Part shown: in pieces, positions 53,266 through 62,683 of the stretch | Layout of the letters: every line of letters begins with the position of its first letter | Numbering within the stretch: the first letter of the stretch is position 1 | Origin: Chitinophaga sp. MM2321 | GTDB taxonomy: Bacteria > Bacteroidota > Bacteroidia > Chitinophagales > Chitinophagaceae | DNA: 64,000 nucleotides | Direction of reading: 5' to 3' | NCBI RefSeq assembly: GCF_964033635.1 | Contig: NZ_OZ035533.1 | Location: 6,357,001-6,421,000, forward strand | Position numbers and translations under genes: made by a program | The notes under the pieces: generated by a model | What the model saw: the letters and a program-made list of their open reading frames with translations, nothing else | What the model was told of the DNA's origin: nothing | Databases searched by the model: none

Positions 53266-53275
53266 ATAAGATTGT

Positions 53276-54157
53276 TTGAAGAAGATTCTGTTTATCATAA
53301 ACCGCAAAGCGGGTACTGATCGTGAAAAGCGGCTGGAAGATGCTATCAGCCGGCATTTTCCGCCGGCCCGGTTTGATGTGAGTATTACGCACCTCGCCTA
53401 TCTTGGCCATGGTGCTGACCTGGCGAGAGAAGCGGTAAAGAATGGCGTGCATACCGTAGTTGCTGTTGGCGGTGATGGCTCTATCAATGAAATTGCCCAG
53501 GGGCTTGTAGATAGCGACACCGCCCTCGCTATTTTGCCCCTCGGCAGTGGAAACGGACTGGCGCGCGCATTGAAAATTCCTTTGGATGTGAATAAGGCGC
53601 TCAACCTGATAGTGGCCAACAAGCAGCGTGCCATTGATGTGGGCTATGCCAATGAACACCTGTTCCTCAGCAACGCCGGCGTGGGCTTCGATGCACTGAT
53701 TGCAGAACAGTTTCGTCATACTGCAAAACGGGGACTGTCCGGTTATGCAAAACTGGTGCTGAAAAGCTTTACCAGTTATCAGCCGGCATCCTACACCATT
53801 GATATAGATGGGGAAACACTCCGGGAGAAGGCATTTTTGCTCACAGTAGCAAACGGTAACCAGTTTGGCTATGAGTTTAAACTGGCGCCCGCAGCGAGTG
53901 TATTTGACGGGCAGCTGGATCTCTGTATCATGCCACCGGTGCGCTTTTATCACCTGCTTCCTGTAAGCATCTGTTCATTGTTAGGGAATATTGATAAAAC
54001 ACGCTTTATGAAACACTTTACCGGCAGGGACATTACTGTCAGCAGTGAAGGTCTTCAATACCTCCAGGTAGACGGCGATGCCGTTCCCCTTTCAGCAGGT
54101 GGTACAGTGCGTTTGCGGGTTCACCCGCAGGCAATTAAAGTAGTGGTAAATGATTAA
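53276..54157 (+). CDS. Diacylglycerol kinase-type lipid kinase (YegS/BmrU family)
   Basis: 293 residues. The TTG at 53276 is the only usable start after an in-frame stop at 53267, and it gives a proper family N-terminus (MKKILFIINRKAG). The nucleotide-binding GGDGS (VVAVGGDGSINEIAQGL) and LPLGSGNGLAR are present, followed by a beta-sandwich C-terminal domain. It phosphorylates diacylglycerol or a sphingoid lipid. It follows nadC by ten bases. Confidence 0.9.
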   Translation: MKKILFIINRKAGTDREKRLEDAISRHFPPARFDVSITHLAYLGHGADLAREAVKNGVHTVVAVGGDGSINEIAQGLVDSDTALAILPLGSGNGLARALKIPLDVNKALNLIVANKQRAIDVGYANEHLFLSNAGVGFDALIAEQFRHTAKRGLSGYAKLVLKSFTSYQPASYTIDIDGETLREKAFLLTVANGNQFGYEFKLAPAASVFDGQLDLCIMPPVRFYHLLPVSICSLLGNIDKTRFMKHFTGRDITVSSEGLQYLQVDGDAVPLSAGGTVRLRVHPQAIKVVVND

Positions 54158-54177
54158 CCTTTTAATTTATCAGGAAG

Positions 54178-54513
54178 ATGTCTAAGAAGAAAAATACCAG
54201 CGGGATCGTTTATTCCACCGATCCTAACTTTTCCTTTGAACGGGAACACCGGGAATCCGCAGTAACCCTCCCGCCTGCTGAGCAGCCGCTGAAAGTAAAG
54301 CTGGACACGAAAAAACGTGCGGGCAAAGTGGTAACACTGATAGATGGATTTATCGGGAAAGATGAAGATCTGGAAAAGCTCGGCAAAGAACTGAAAACCA
54401 AATGCGGTACCGGCGGTAGCGTAAAAGACGGACAGGTACTGATCCAGGGAGATTATAAAGATAAAATAGTGAAGTGGTTGCAGGATTGGGGCTATAAACC
54501 GGCATTAAAATAA
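54178..54513 (+). CDS. SUI1/YciH family translation factor
   Basis: 111 residues. The C-terminal part (about 45-111) is the eIF1/SUI1 domain: KAGKVVTLIDGFIGKDEDLEKLGKELKTKCGTGGSVKDGQVLIQGDYKDKIVKWL, matching bacterial YciH. The N-terminal 45 residues are polar and probably flexible. It may act in start-site fidelity or stress translation. A convergent gene lies beyond a shared terminator. Confidence 0.9.
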   Translation: MSKKKNTSGIVYSTDPNFSFEREHRESAVTLPPAEQPLKVKLDTKKRAGKVVTLIDGFIGKDEDLEKLGKELKTKCGTGGSVKDGQVLIQGDYKDKIVKWLQDWGYKPALK

Positions 54514-54555
54514 TTAAAAAGGATTTTCCCGGCCCGACAGGAAAATCCTTTTTAA
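54514..54555. terminator. Bidirectional 16-bp terminator
   Basis: Arms 54514-54529 and 54540-54555 pair perfectly, with A-tract on one side and T-tract on the other, serving the SUI1 gene and the convergent aldo/keto reductase. Confidence 0.9.
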
Positions 54556-54565
54556 TCTTCAACTG

Positions 54566-55558
54566 TTAACGGTTTACGAGTTTCATACCACCTTCGGTGT
54601 AGCGTGCGCCAGCTACCGCATTTCCTTCCAGGATCTGCTGAATGGCGTTCAGGTCTGCCTGGCTAAAATGAACGTCTGCCGCAGCGGCATTTTCCTGCAG
54701 ATATTTTCTGCGCTTGGTACCGGGGATGGGTACAATATCATCGCCCTGTGCCAGCAACCAGGCCAGCGACAACTGCGCACCGGTGATACCTTTTTCTTTG
54801 GCAAATGCTTCCAGTGCTGTTACTGTATGTAAATTCTGTTCGAAGTTACCTTCCTGGAAACGGGGTAAATTTTTACGGAAATCACCATCGCTGAGCGCGC
54901 CCGTATTGGTGATGGCGCCGGTAGCAAGTCCTCTTCCCAGTGGGCTGTAAGCCACCAGGGTAGTGCCCAGCTCACGGGTTGCTGCTAAAATACTGCCTTC
55001 CACATCTCTTGTAAAAAGAGAGTATTCACTTTGCAGCGCCGCAATAGGATGCACTGCGTGGGCTTTTTTCAAAGAGTCGGCGCTCGCTTCGGAAAGACCG
55101 AGATAGCGCACCTTTCCTTCCTTTACCAGTTCGGCCATGGCACCTACTGTTTCTTCTACCGGAACTTTATCATCTACCCGGTGTGAATAATAGAGGTCAA
55201 TCACATCTACCTTTAATCTTTTCAAACTTGCTTCACAAGCCTGTTTCAGGTATTTGGCAGAACCGTCAAAATAAGTAGTGCCATCTTCTCTGTACCGGAA
55301 GCCAAATTTGGTGGCGAGGAATATTTTATCTCTTTTGGTGGCCAATATATTTGACAACAGGATTTCATTTTTACCCTGTCCGTACATATCGGCCGTGTCC
55401 AGAAAGTTAATACCTAAATCAAGTGCCAGTTCCAGTGTTGCAAGAGATTCCTGTTCATTGAAATCCGCCGCATTGCCGTAAGCAAATGACATGCCCATGC
55501 AACCCAGTCCGATAGCTGATATTGACTCACCTGTTTTTCCTAGTTTTCTGTACTGCAT
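54566..55558 (-). CDS. Aldo/keto reductase
   Basis: 330 residues, (alpha/beta)8 barrel. Catalytic tetrad residues fall in FLDTADMYG (Asp, Tyr), ATKFGFR (Lys) and YYSHRVD (His). The NADPH-binding end is PIPGTKRRKYLQENAAA. The family resembles YakC/AKR13-type reductases acting on carbonyls. It lies downstream of a divergent AraC regulator 89 bases away, on the same strand, which may control it. Confidence 0.92.
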   Translation of the reverse strand: MQYRKLGKTGESISAIGLGCMGMSFAYGNAADFNEQESLATLELALDLGINFLDTADMYGQGKNEILLSNILATKRDKIFLATKFGFRYREDGTTYFDGSAKYLKQACEASLKRLKVDVIDLYYSHRVDDKVPVEETVGAMAELVKEGKVRYLGLSEASADSLKKAHAVHPIAALQSEYSLFTRDVEGSILAATRELGTTLVAYSPLGRGLATGAITNTGALSDGDFRKNLPRFQEGNFEQNLHTVTALEAFAKEKGITGAQLSLAWLLAQGDDIVPIPGTKRRKYLQENAAAADVHFSQADLNAIQQILEGNAVAGARYTEGGMKLVNR

Positions 55559-55647
55559 AATGTTAATGTTTTAGAGATACAAATGTAAGTGCAGGTACAG
55601 GGATTGCAATTGTAGTAGTCACAGTAATACTTGTTAAAATCAATGTA

Positions 55648-56592
55648 TTACTGCGCGCGGTAAATGTGTGGTGATTGTCCGCTGTGATTTTTGAAGAAGT
55701 GTGTGAAATTACCGGGGTCTTCAAACCCAAGACACCAGCCTATTTCAGCGATGTGCCAATCGGTATGGATGAGGAGTAAGCGTGCTTCCAGCAGCATGCG
55801 CTGGCGGATGTGCTCACTGACTGTGCGTCCTGTAACCTGTTTTACGCAGGCATTCAGGTGATTGGGATGCGTGTGTAATACCTGCGCAAATTCCTTCACA
55901 GTTTTAAGCGCCAGCTGATGATGGGAAAATTCTATCGGGAACTGTTTCTCCAGTTTATCTGTGAACCGCTGCGACAAAAGTTGCGCTGCGGTTTGTATGC
56001 GGGCCGGACTATTTGTTTGTGCAGCAATCCGCCTGCCTTCCAGCAATAATAATTTCAGATAGATAAGAATGGCTTCCTGTTTAAAGGCGGCATTCTCCTT
56101 ATATTCCCTTAACAGTTGGCGGAAGATAGACTGGAGATAGTCACTTTGTTCTTCCGTTAAAGAAAATACTGCCTGTGCACCCGGCTGTAGCAGCGGGTGT
56201 TGCAGCAGATCTTCCTGGAGGCTGCGCGGGGCATCAAATAACAGGTCTGTAAACAGGCAGTAGTAGCCTTCCTGCGATTCAGAACTTGCGCGCCATGTTT
56301 TTACATCGTTCGGATTGATGAACAATAGTGTAGGACCATCTATATGATATTGTGTATCGCCCATGGTAAACAGGCCACTTCCTTTTGAAAAGAAACTGAT
56401 CTTGTAATAATCGCGTCTGCTTGCCGTTACTTCATCTTTGCAGGGAAGTTCAGATCGCTCATGTATCGCAAAACTGCCCCGTACAGGCGCTTTCGGCGTT
56501 ATCGCATTTTGTGCGTAAAGCAGGAGTTCGTCGTTAAAATCCTCCATTGTTTTCACCTGGATGGAAGCGGGTTTATGAGTAGGCATATTCAA
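55648..56592 (-). CDS. AraC family transcriptional regulator
   Basis: 314 residues (start Met1 or Met3). The N-terminal cupin-like sensing region (about 40-170; FFSKGSGLFTMGDTQYHIDGPTLLFINPND) precedes a C-terminal AraC double HTH: LKTVKEFAQVLHTHPNHLNACVKQVTGRTVSEHIRQRMLLEARLLL and IAEIGWCLGFEDPGNFTHFFKNHSGQSPHIYR. It is likely to act on the aldo/keto reductase gene immediately downstream on its strand. Inducer unknown. Confidence 0.9.
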   Translation of the reverse strand: MNMPTHKPASIQVKTMEDFNDELLLYAQNAITPKAPVRGSFAIHERSELPCKDEVTASRRDYYKISFFSKGSGLFTMGDTQYHIDGPTLLFINPNDVKTWRASSESQEGYYCLFTDLLFDAPRSLQEDLLQHPLLQPGAQAVFSLTEEQSDYLQSIFRQLLREYKENAAFKQEAILIYLKLLLLEGRRIAAQTNSPARIQTAAQLLSQRFTDKLEKQFPIEFSHHQLALKTVKEFAQVLHTHPNHLNACVKQVTGRTVSEHIRQRMLLEARLLLIHTDWHIAEIGWCLGFEDPGNFTHFFKNHSGQSPHIYRAQ

Positions 56593-56729
56593 ATTTAAGC
56601 AATTCCGGATAAGTTTTTACCGCTCATCATTATTGCCATGTTAAATTTTAATAAAAATAAATAGCCGGAAAGCCTTGTTAATACTGGGTGTTTGACAAAA
56701 ATGAACAGATGTTGCAAATTCATTTTTGA

Positions 56730-56904
56730 TAAGTTTGAAAAAATTTCACAATTTGTTAACGCCTTTATCAACCAAAATCTTGTTATCATCAAACCTTGAT
56801 GATTGCTTGTGTAGAGCGGCCTGCCACATAAGGCGATAAACAAGATACTTAAATTTATAAGCGGAAATGCTGTGTTTCTTAAACACATGTTTCCGCTTTT
56901 TTTA
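56730..56904 (+). ncRNA. Candidate structured RNA or attenuator upstream of the GT39 gene
   Basis: TAAGTTTG (56730-56737) is a perfect -7 box. The predicted transcript runs from about 56744 to a strong terminator (arms at 56859-56877 and 56881-56898, T7 tail to 56903). Inside are a perfect 7-bp hairpin TCATCAA-ACC-TTGATGA (56786-56802), a closing helix ATCTTGTT/AACAAGAT (56777-56784 with 56839-56846) and CGCCTT with AAGGCG (56760-56765 with 56830-56835), which interleaves with it like a pseudoknot or a switch. No open frame is credible. It could be a trans-acting RNA or a cis attenuator. Confidence 0.5.
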
Positions 56905-56948
56905 TGATGATAATTTTTTAACCCTATTCAAGTTACAAATACTTTCAT

Positions 56949-58496
56949 ATGAACCTGAATGATCGCCGGAGTTCCCTGATATTATTGTTGTTGTTTGTAG
57001 TTGTAAAGATAATATTCCAGTATTGGGTGATAAGCCCTGCTTATGATTTGCAGCGCGACGAGTACCTGCACCTGGACATGGCCAATCATATCAGCGCGGG
57101 TTATTTATCCGTACCTCCATTCACCGCCTTTAATTCGCTACTGATAAAGTGGTTGGGCAATGGCGTTTTCTGGATACATTTTTTTCCGGCATTATACGGT
57201 GCACTTACAATGGTGATCATCTGGAAGATGATCACATTTATTGATGGAGGCTGGTATGCGCAGGTGTTGGCGGCTACTTTGTTTGTCTGCTCAGCCATGT
57301 CGCGTCTGAACCTTTTATATCAGCCAAATTCCATGGATGTCCTGTCGTGGACGCTGTTGTTCTGGCTGCTGATGTTATACCTGCGCCAGCAGCAGGGCAA
57401 ATGGTTGTTGTGGATGGGTGTTGTTACCGGTATTGGTTTCCTGAATAAGTATAATATTATCTTTCTTGTTATCGGTTTGATCGGAGCGTTGTTATTATCT
57501 TCTCACCGTAAAATATTTAAAGATAAAAACCTGTATATCGGTGGGTTGCTGGCTTTGCTGATCGTATCTCCCAACCTGGTATGGCAGATACAGCACGGGT
57601 TACCGGTTATCCACCATATGAAAGAGTTGTCTGAATACCAACTGGTAAATGTGAGCCGGCTGGATTTTATCAGCGACCAGTTTATCTTTTTTATAGGAGG
57701 CGCGTTTATTATTGTGGCTGCTTTTGTGGCCTTGCTTTTTCACAAACCTTACCGGCCTTATCGGGTCATCCTGCTGACATACATATTTGTGATCCTGTTG
57801 TTTACTTACCTGCGTGCTAAAAGTTATTACTCGCTTGGTTTGTATCCGGTACTGATTGCCTTTGGATGTGCTTACTGGGAGCGGGTGTTTGCACATGGCT
57901 GGACCAGGCATTTACGGATCTTATGGGTGGCTGTTATTATTGTACCGTTTGTTTTCCTGCTCAGTGCCATCTTTCCTGTAATGGCGCCGGAACAGATCCG
58001 GGAAAGGGCGGGCAAGTTCCGTATGTTGGGATTATTACGCTGGGAAGATGGGAAAGATCATCCGTTGCCGCAGGATTTTGCGGATATGCTTGGCTGGCAT
58101 GAACTGGCTGGTCTGACATTGGCAGCCTATCAGCGGATTCCCGAAGCAGATAAGCCGTACACGCTGGTGATATGTGAAAATTATGGAGAAGCAGGTGCGG
58201 TTAATTATTATAACCGGGGTGAGATGCCGCTGGCGGTATCTTTCGATGCCGACTATGTGTATTGGTTTCCGAAACTTGATACCATCCGTTACATTATTAA
58301 AGTAGGCGAAACGCCCAGGGGAAAACCACTGGAATACATTGGCCGGGTACAACAAATGGGTGCGCTGAAAGATACACTGGCCCGCGAGTATGGTTCAGGG
58401 GTATACCTGTTGTCGGATCTGTCTCCACAACTACCTGTTTTATTACAAAAAATGATTACTGACAGACAGCAGGGATACCGGGGTGTGGGCAAGTGA
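56949..58496 (+). CDS. Family 39 glycosyltransferase (ArnT/PMT-like), membrane
   Basis: 515 residues with about ten to twelve membrane helices. The first periplasmic loop has the catalytic acidic pair in LQRDEYLHLDMANH, followed by GYLSVPPFTAF, typical of GT39 enzymes that use polyprenyl-phosphate sugars. A soluble C-terminal part begins near residue 370 (MLGWHELAGLTL...). The acceptor is unknown; lipid A or a surface glycan is possible. Its stop abuts birA's stop on the other strand. Confidence 0.88.
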   Translation: MNLNDRRSSLILLLLFVVVKIIFQYWVISPAYDLQRDEYLHLDMANHISAGYLSVPPFTAFNSLLIKWLGNGVFWIHFFPALYGALTMVIIWKMITFIDGGWYAQVLAATLFVCSAMSRLNLLYQPNSMDVLSWTLLFWLLMLYLRQQQGKWLLWMGVVTGIGFLNKYNIIFLVIGLIGALLLSSHRKIFKDKNLYIGGLLALLIVSPNLVWQIQHGLPVIHHMKELSEYQLVNVSRLDFISDQFIFFIGGAFIIVAAFVALLFHKPYRPYRVILLTYIFVILLFTYLRAKSYYSLGLYPVLIAFGCAYWERVFAHGWTRHLRILWVAVIIVPFVFLLSAIFPVMAPEQIRERAGKFRMLGLLRWEDGKDHPLPQDFADMLGWHELAGLTLAAYQRIPEADKPYTLVICENYGEAGAVNYYNRGEMPLAVSFDADYVYWFPKLDTIRYIIKVGETPRGKPLEYIGRVQQMGALKDTLAREYGSGVYLLSDLSPQLPVLLQKMITDRQQGYRGVGK

Positions 58497-59246
58497 TTAT
58501 TTGGGGATGATAAACTCCACTTCACCGAATCCCAGTTGCAGTATTTCTCCGTCTTTTTCCAGGCAGAGATGACCGTCCGGCAATACATCGCGGATGGTGC
58601 CCTGGAAAAGCTCCCCGTCTTTCCGGTAGAGGGCTGGTTGTTGCCAGCGGAAAAGCCGGGATTTAAATTCATCCAGCAGTTGTTCAAAATTGGCTGGGAT
58701 GAGTTGGCGAATCCGTTCTTCCAGACAGGTGCACAGTTCCTTTGCGATGGAAACGGGGTCCCATGTTTTGCCGGTGATCTGTTTCAGAGAAACGGGATTT
58801 GGTAAATGGTCGGGGAAAGTAGCCTGGTTACTGTTCAATCCAATGCCTATTATGGCATAATGCCATACATTTCCCCGTAAAACGTTCTCTATGAGGATGC
58901 CTCCTGCCTTTCTGTCACGCCAGTAAATATCGTTAGGCCATTTAATATTAGTTTCGTCGCCGGCAAGGGTGGAAAGGTAATCAGTGGTTGCCAGTGTTAT
59001 GGCCACACTGAGCATAAACTGCCGGGAAAGCGGTAACATAGCAGGTTGCAGGGCTACCGTAAGCGCCATAATATCTCCGGGGTTGGCTATCCATTGTTTC
59101 CCACGGGTTCCTTTTCCTGCTGTCTGGTTGCTGGTAAACCAGGCTGTGCCGGATGTGACCTGCCCTGAATTTACCTGTTCCATGGCATAGTTATTGGTGC
59201 TGTCTATTTCATCTAAGATATAAAACGGGTAACCTATCACGTGCAT
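58497..59246 (-). CDS. birA: Biotin--[acetyl-CoA-carboxylase] ligase
   Basis: 249 residues without the N-terminal DNA-binding domain, so a monofunctional ligase. The biotin-adenylate loop is GKGTRGKQW, and KWPNDIYWRDRKAGGILIE and IIGIGLNSNQ are diagnostic. The C-terminal SH3-like cap carries FQGTIRDVLPDGHLCLE. It attaches biotin to the carboxylase carrier protein. No HTH means no repressor role. Confidence 0.94.
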   Translation of the reverse strand: MHVIGYPFYILDEIDSTNNYAMEQVNSGQVTSGTAWFTSNQTAGKGTRGKQWIANPGDIMALTVALQPAMLPLSRQFMLSVAITLATTDYLSTLAGDETNIKWPNDIYWRDRKAGGILIENVLRGNVWHYAIIGIGLNSNQATFPDHLPNPVSLKQITGKTWDPVSIAKELCTCLEERIRQLIPANFEQLLDEFKSRLFRWQQPALYRKDGELFQGTIRDVLPDGHLCLEKDGEILQLGFGEVEFIIPK

Positions 59247-59355
59247 CTTTTTTAGTCTTATTTCGGGCCGGAAAAGTAATTTATTTTATTGTTTTCTTAA
59301 CATTTGGAAGGCCCTGAGCATGATATTTCTACGTGTTATATTAGTGCTTGTTTAG

Positions 59356-59363
59356 TAACTTTG
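59356..59363 (+). promoter_or_regulatory. -7 element of rsfS-ftsH
   Basis: TAACTTTG matches the TAnnTTTG consensus exactly, 36 bases before the TTG start of rsfS. No convincing -33 TTG was found. Confidence 0.5.
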
Positions 59364-59399
59364 ACAATTAAAGTTTATTTTTAACAAAAACGAGATTTA

Positions 59400-59804
59400 T
59401 TGGCACCCTTAACCGTTCTGAGCACGAGGAAAAAAGCGCAAACGCGTCTATCCAGAGAAAGTGAAATTTTTACCACCATCATAAAGGCCATACAGGAAAA
59501 GAAGGGGGAAAATATCGTATCCCTGGATCTGCGCCAGATTCCTGAAGCCGTGGCCGATTTCTTTATATTATGTGAAGCCAATTCCAATACCCAGGTAAGG
59601 GCAATCGCTGATTATGTGGCTCATGAAGTAGAGAAACAGATCGGGGAAGAACCTTACAAACACGAAGGGTTTACTGCCCAGCAATGGATCCTCGTAGATT
59701 ATGTGAATATCGTTGTCCATGTTTTCCAGCCGGAAACCAGGAGATTCTATAGTCTTGAAGAAATGTGGAGTGACGCCGACAGGATGGAACACAATGACGA
59801 CTGA
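59400..59804 (+). CDS. rsfS: Ribosomal silencing factor RsfS
   Basis: 134 residues from a TTG start at 59400. RsfS/DUF143 motifs are IIKAIQEKKGENIVSLDLRQIPEAVADFFILCEANSNTQVRAIADYVAHEV and YKHEGFTAQQWILVDYVNIVVHVFQPETRRFYSLEEMW. It binds uL14 and blocks joining of ribosomal subunits in starvation. No ATG is available near the family N-terminus. It precedes ftsH in the order common to Bacteroidota. Confidence 0.92.
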   Translation: MAPLTVLSTRKKAQTRLSRESEIFTTIIKAIQEKKGENIVSLDLRQIPEAVADFFILCEANSNTQVRAIADYVAHEVEKQIGEEPYKHEGFTAQQWILVDYVNIVVHVFQPETRRFYSLEEMWSDADRMEHNDD

Positions 59805-59877
59805 GTAAAACAGTCGGGAAAGTATTAATATTATCTAATTCTGATTGCAATAAACATCCGTAAAGGAGCGTAAGATT

Positions 59878-61905
59878 ATGGAAAAAGGAGGCAATAACTT
59901 CAACAAGGGTTCAGAAAAATCGCCTAAGAAAGGACCGAAGTTCAATATATACTGGGTGTACGCCTTTATAGGTGTAGCCTTGCTCGCAATGAACTTTTTT
60001 GATTTCAGATCCCCTACCAAAGAAATCAGCTTCCAGGAGTTTCAGGTAAAATATTTGAAACCTGGTGATGTAGATAAACTGGTAGTTGTAAACAAGAAAT
60101 ATGTAGAAGTCTACATAAACCCTGATAGCTTAAAACTGTCAAAATTCAACGAGGTTTCCAAAAGCAAATTTGGTGGCGCAAACCTTGGTCCTCATTACCG
60201 GTTTTCTATCGGTAGTGAAGAGAGTTTCAAAAAAGATATAGACAAAGCCCAGGCTGATGTGCCTATGGAAAAACAGGTGAAGATCTCTTATGACGAACGT
60301 CAGAGCTGGTTTGAACCTATCTTCCAGTTATTATTGCCCATCATCCTGATAATTGGTTTGTGGATACTGTTGATGCGTAAGATGGGTGGCCCTGCCGGTG
60401 GTAGTGGTGGCCCGGGTGGCATTTTCAATATCGGTAAATCAAAAGCTACCCTGTTTGATAAAGGCACCCGCGTGAACATTACGTTCAATGATGTGGCTGG
60501 TCTGGATGAAGCAAAGGTAGAAGTAATGGAGATCGTGGATTTCCTGAAGAATCCTAAAAAGTATACCGCCCTGGGAGGTAAAATTCCTAAAGGCGCTTTA
60601 CTGGTAGGTCCTCCGGGTACAGGCAAGACCTTGCTGGCGAAAGCCATGGCGGGTGAAGCGCAGGTTCCTTTCTTCTCTATGTCCGGTTCCGATTTCGTGG
60701 AACTGTTTGTAGGGGTGGGTGCGAGCCGTGTACGTGACCTGTTCAAACAGGCCCGTGAAAAAGCGCCTTGTATCATCTTTATCGATGAAATTGACGCCAT
60801 TGGCCGTGCAAGAGGCAAGAACGTGATGATGAGTAATGATGAGCGTGAAAACACCCTCAATCAGTTGCTGGTAGAAATGGATGGTTTCGGAACAGACAGC
60901 GGTATCATTATCCTGGCTGCTACCAACCGCCCCGATGTACTGGATAGTGCGTTATTGCGCCCGGGTCGTTTTGATCGTCAGATCTCTATCGACAAGCCGG
61001 ATCTGGCCGGAAGGGAAACCATTTTTGAAGTGCATTTAAAGCCTATCAAAACATCTCCTATCCTGGACGTGAAAAAACTGGCTTCCATGACGCCTGGTTT
61101 CGCTGGTGCCGATATTGCCAACGTATGTAATGAAGCGGCGCTGATAGCTGCCCGTAAAGGCAAAACACAAGTGGAAATGGATGACTTCAATGATGCGATT
61201 GATCGTGTAATTGGTGGTCTGGAAAAGAAAAACAAAATCATCTCTCCGGAAGAAAAAGAAGTCATTGCTTACCATGAAGCTGGTCACGCTATTTGCGGCT
61301 GGCACCTGGAGCATGCTAATCCCCTGGTAAAAGTAACCATCGTACCACGTGGTGTTGCTGCCCTCGGATATGCACAATATCTTCCGAAGGAACAATATCT
61401 GTACAATACCGAACAATTGCTGGACGATATATGCATGACCCTTGGCGGCCGTGCTGTAGAAGAACTGGTATTCGGTAAAATTTCTACCGGTGCACAAAAC
61501 GACCTGCAGGTAATTACCCGTATGGCGTATGCAATGGTAACCGTGTATGGTATGAACGATAAAGTTGGTAACGTATCTTTCTATGATCCGAACAGCGACC
61601 AGTCATTTACCAAACCTTACTCTGAAGAAACATCCAAGATGATTGATGATGAAGTAAGAAAACTGATTGCTACCGCTTATATCAGAACGAAAGACCTGCT
61701 TACATCCAAGATGGATCAGGTGAAGATACTCGCAGAGGAATTACTGAAAAAAGAAGTTTTATACCAGGCCGACCTGGAAAGACTGATCGGTAAACGTCCT
61801 TACGATGTACACAGAGAACACCAACTGAATAAAGAAGGCATGACTACAGACGGTGTTCATCCGTCAGACATCATCAACCCTTCTCCTTCACCAGCTAATG
61901 CATAA
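59878..61905 (+). CDS. ftsH: ATP-dependent zinc metalloprotease FtsH
   Basis: 675 residues, normal length. Membrane helices lie near 24-42 and 148-166. Then AAA+ with Walker A GPPGTGKT (244-251), Walker B IIFIDEID (299-306) and second-region-of-homology [20 protein letters not shown]. The zinc protease motif is HEAGH (466-470). It degrades membrane and regulatory proteins. It follows rsfS by 73 bases. Confidence 0.97.
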   Translation: MEKGGNNFNKGSEKSPKKGPKFNIYWVYAFIGVALLAMNFFDFRSPTKEISFQEFQVKYLKPGDVDKLVVVNKKYVEVYINPDSLKLSKFNEVSKSKFGGANLGPHYRFSIGSEESFKKDIDKAQADVPMEKQVKISYDERQSWFEPIFQLLLPIILIIGLWILLMRKMGGPAGGSGGPGGIFNIGKSKATLFDKGTRVNITFNDVAGLDEAKVEVMEIVDFLKNPKKYTALGGKIPKGALLVGPPGTGKTLLAKAMAGEAQVPFFSMSGSDFVELFVGVGASRVRDLFKQAREKAPCIIFIDEIDAIGRARGKNVMMSNDERENTLNQLLVEMDGFGTDSGIIILAATNRPDVLDSALLRPGRFDRQISIDKPDLAGRETIFEVHLKPIKTSPILDVKKLASMTPGFAGADIANVCNEAALIAARKGKTQVEMDDFNDAIDRVIGGLEKKNKIISPEEKEVIAYHEAGHAICGWHLEHANPLVKVTIVPRGVAALGYAQYLPKEQYLYNTEQLLDDICMTLGGRAVEELVFGKISTGAQNDLQVITRMAYAMVTVYGMNDKVGNVSFYDPNSDQSFTKPYSEETSKMIDDEVRKLIATAYIRTKDLLTSKMDQVKILAEELLKKEVLYQADLERLIGKRPYDVHREHQLNKEGMTTDGVHPSDIINPSPSPANA

Positions 61906-61913
61906 ATAGCGAT

Positions 61914-62549
61914 ATGAAGATTTCTCCTGCCAAGGAAAATATGCTGAAGAGAATACGGAATGCGTTAAGTCAGTCAGTACAGTTGCCCTTCCCGAATTCG
62001 GAGGGCAACTCTTCTGTTTTTAAGACAGAGAACGAAGGGCTGGAGTTAAAGTTCGCAGAGGAGTTCACCAGGTTACAGGGGAAATTTGTTTTCTGTACCG
62101 GTAAAGGAGAGCTTATTGAAAACCTGCGCACATTGGCAGAAAAGAAGGAATGGCAGAATGTACTTTGCCAGACCCCGCTGCTGATGAAAACGTTGCATCA
62201 AAACGAATTACCTTTTCTGAATCAGGGCGATATGCACCACGCAGATGCCGCCATTACCGATTGTGAATACCTGGTAGCACGTACGGGTACAGCAGTGCTG
62301 AGCAGCGCACAACCCAGTGGAAGAGCCTTGCCGGTATATGCCCCCGTTCATATCATCATTGCCTATACACACCAGCTGGTATTTGACCTGAAGGATGCGT
62401 TCAGCAAGTTGAAGGATAAATACGGCAACGAATTACCTTCAGCCGTATCCTTTGCAACAGGCCCCAGCCGCACGGCAGATATTGAGAAAACACTGGTGGT
62501 AGGGATTCACGGACCCAAAGAAGTATACGTATTTTTAGTAGACGAATAA
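61914..62549 (+). CDS. LUD domain (LutC/YkgG-like) protein
   Basis: 211 residues of the LUD family: KENMLKRIRNALSQ at the start, then DCEYLVARTGTAVLSSAQPSGR and SFATGPSRTADIEKTLVVGIHGPKEVYVFLVDE at the end. The canonical LutC acts with LutA and LutB in lactate oxidation, but neither is here. Its position eight bases after ftsH is typical in Bacteroidota. The function in this context is unknown. Confidence 0.87.
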   Translation: MKISPAKENMLKRIRNALSQSVQLPFPNSEGNSSVFKTENEGLELKFAEEFTRLQGKFVFCTGKGELIENLRTLAEKKEWQNVLCQTPLLMKTLHQNELPFLNQGDMHHADAAITDCEYLVARTGTAVLSSAQPSGRALPVYAPVHIIIAYTHQLVFDLKDAFSKLKDKYGNELPSAVSFATGPSRTADIEKTLVVGIHGPKEVYVFLVDE

Positions 62550-62563
62550 CATACAGCATTTAT

Positions 62564-62627
62564 GGCTTTTAGTTATCAGCTTTCAGGTGAACAAATGTTG
62601 CCTGCTGCCAGCTGACAACTAAAAGCC
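62564..62627. repeat. Imperfect 18-bp inverted repeat with long loop
   Basis: GGCTTTTAGTTATCAGCT (62564-62581) and AGCTGACAACTAAAAGCC (62610-62627) pair with one mismatch. A second hairpin, TTCAGC-TTTTTT-GCTGAA, follows near 62637-62654. It separates the LUD gene from lpxH and may terminate transcription. Confidence 0.7.
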
Positions 62628-62683
62628 TTTTATTTATTCAGCTTTTTTGCTGAAAGAATAAAAAAGGCTTCATAATTTTAAGC

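Noticed and set aside
56595..56888. 97-residue minus-strand frame in the gap before the GT39 gene
   Set aside because: No motif; it runs through the structured RNA candidate and the terminator hairpin.
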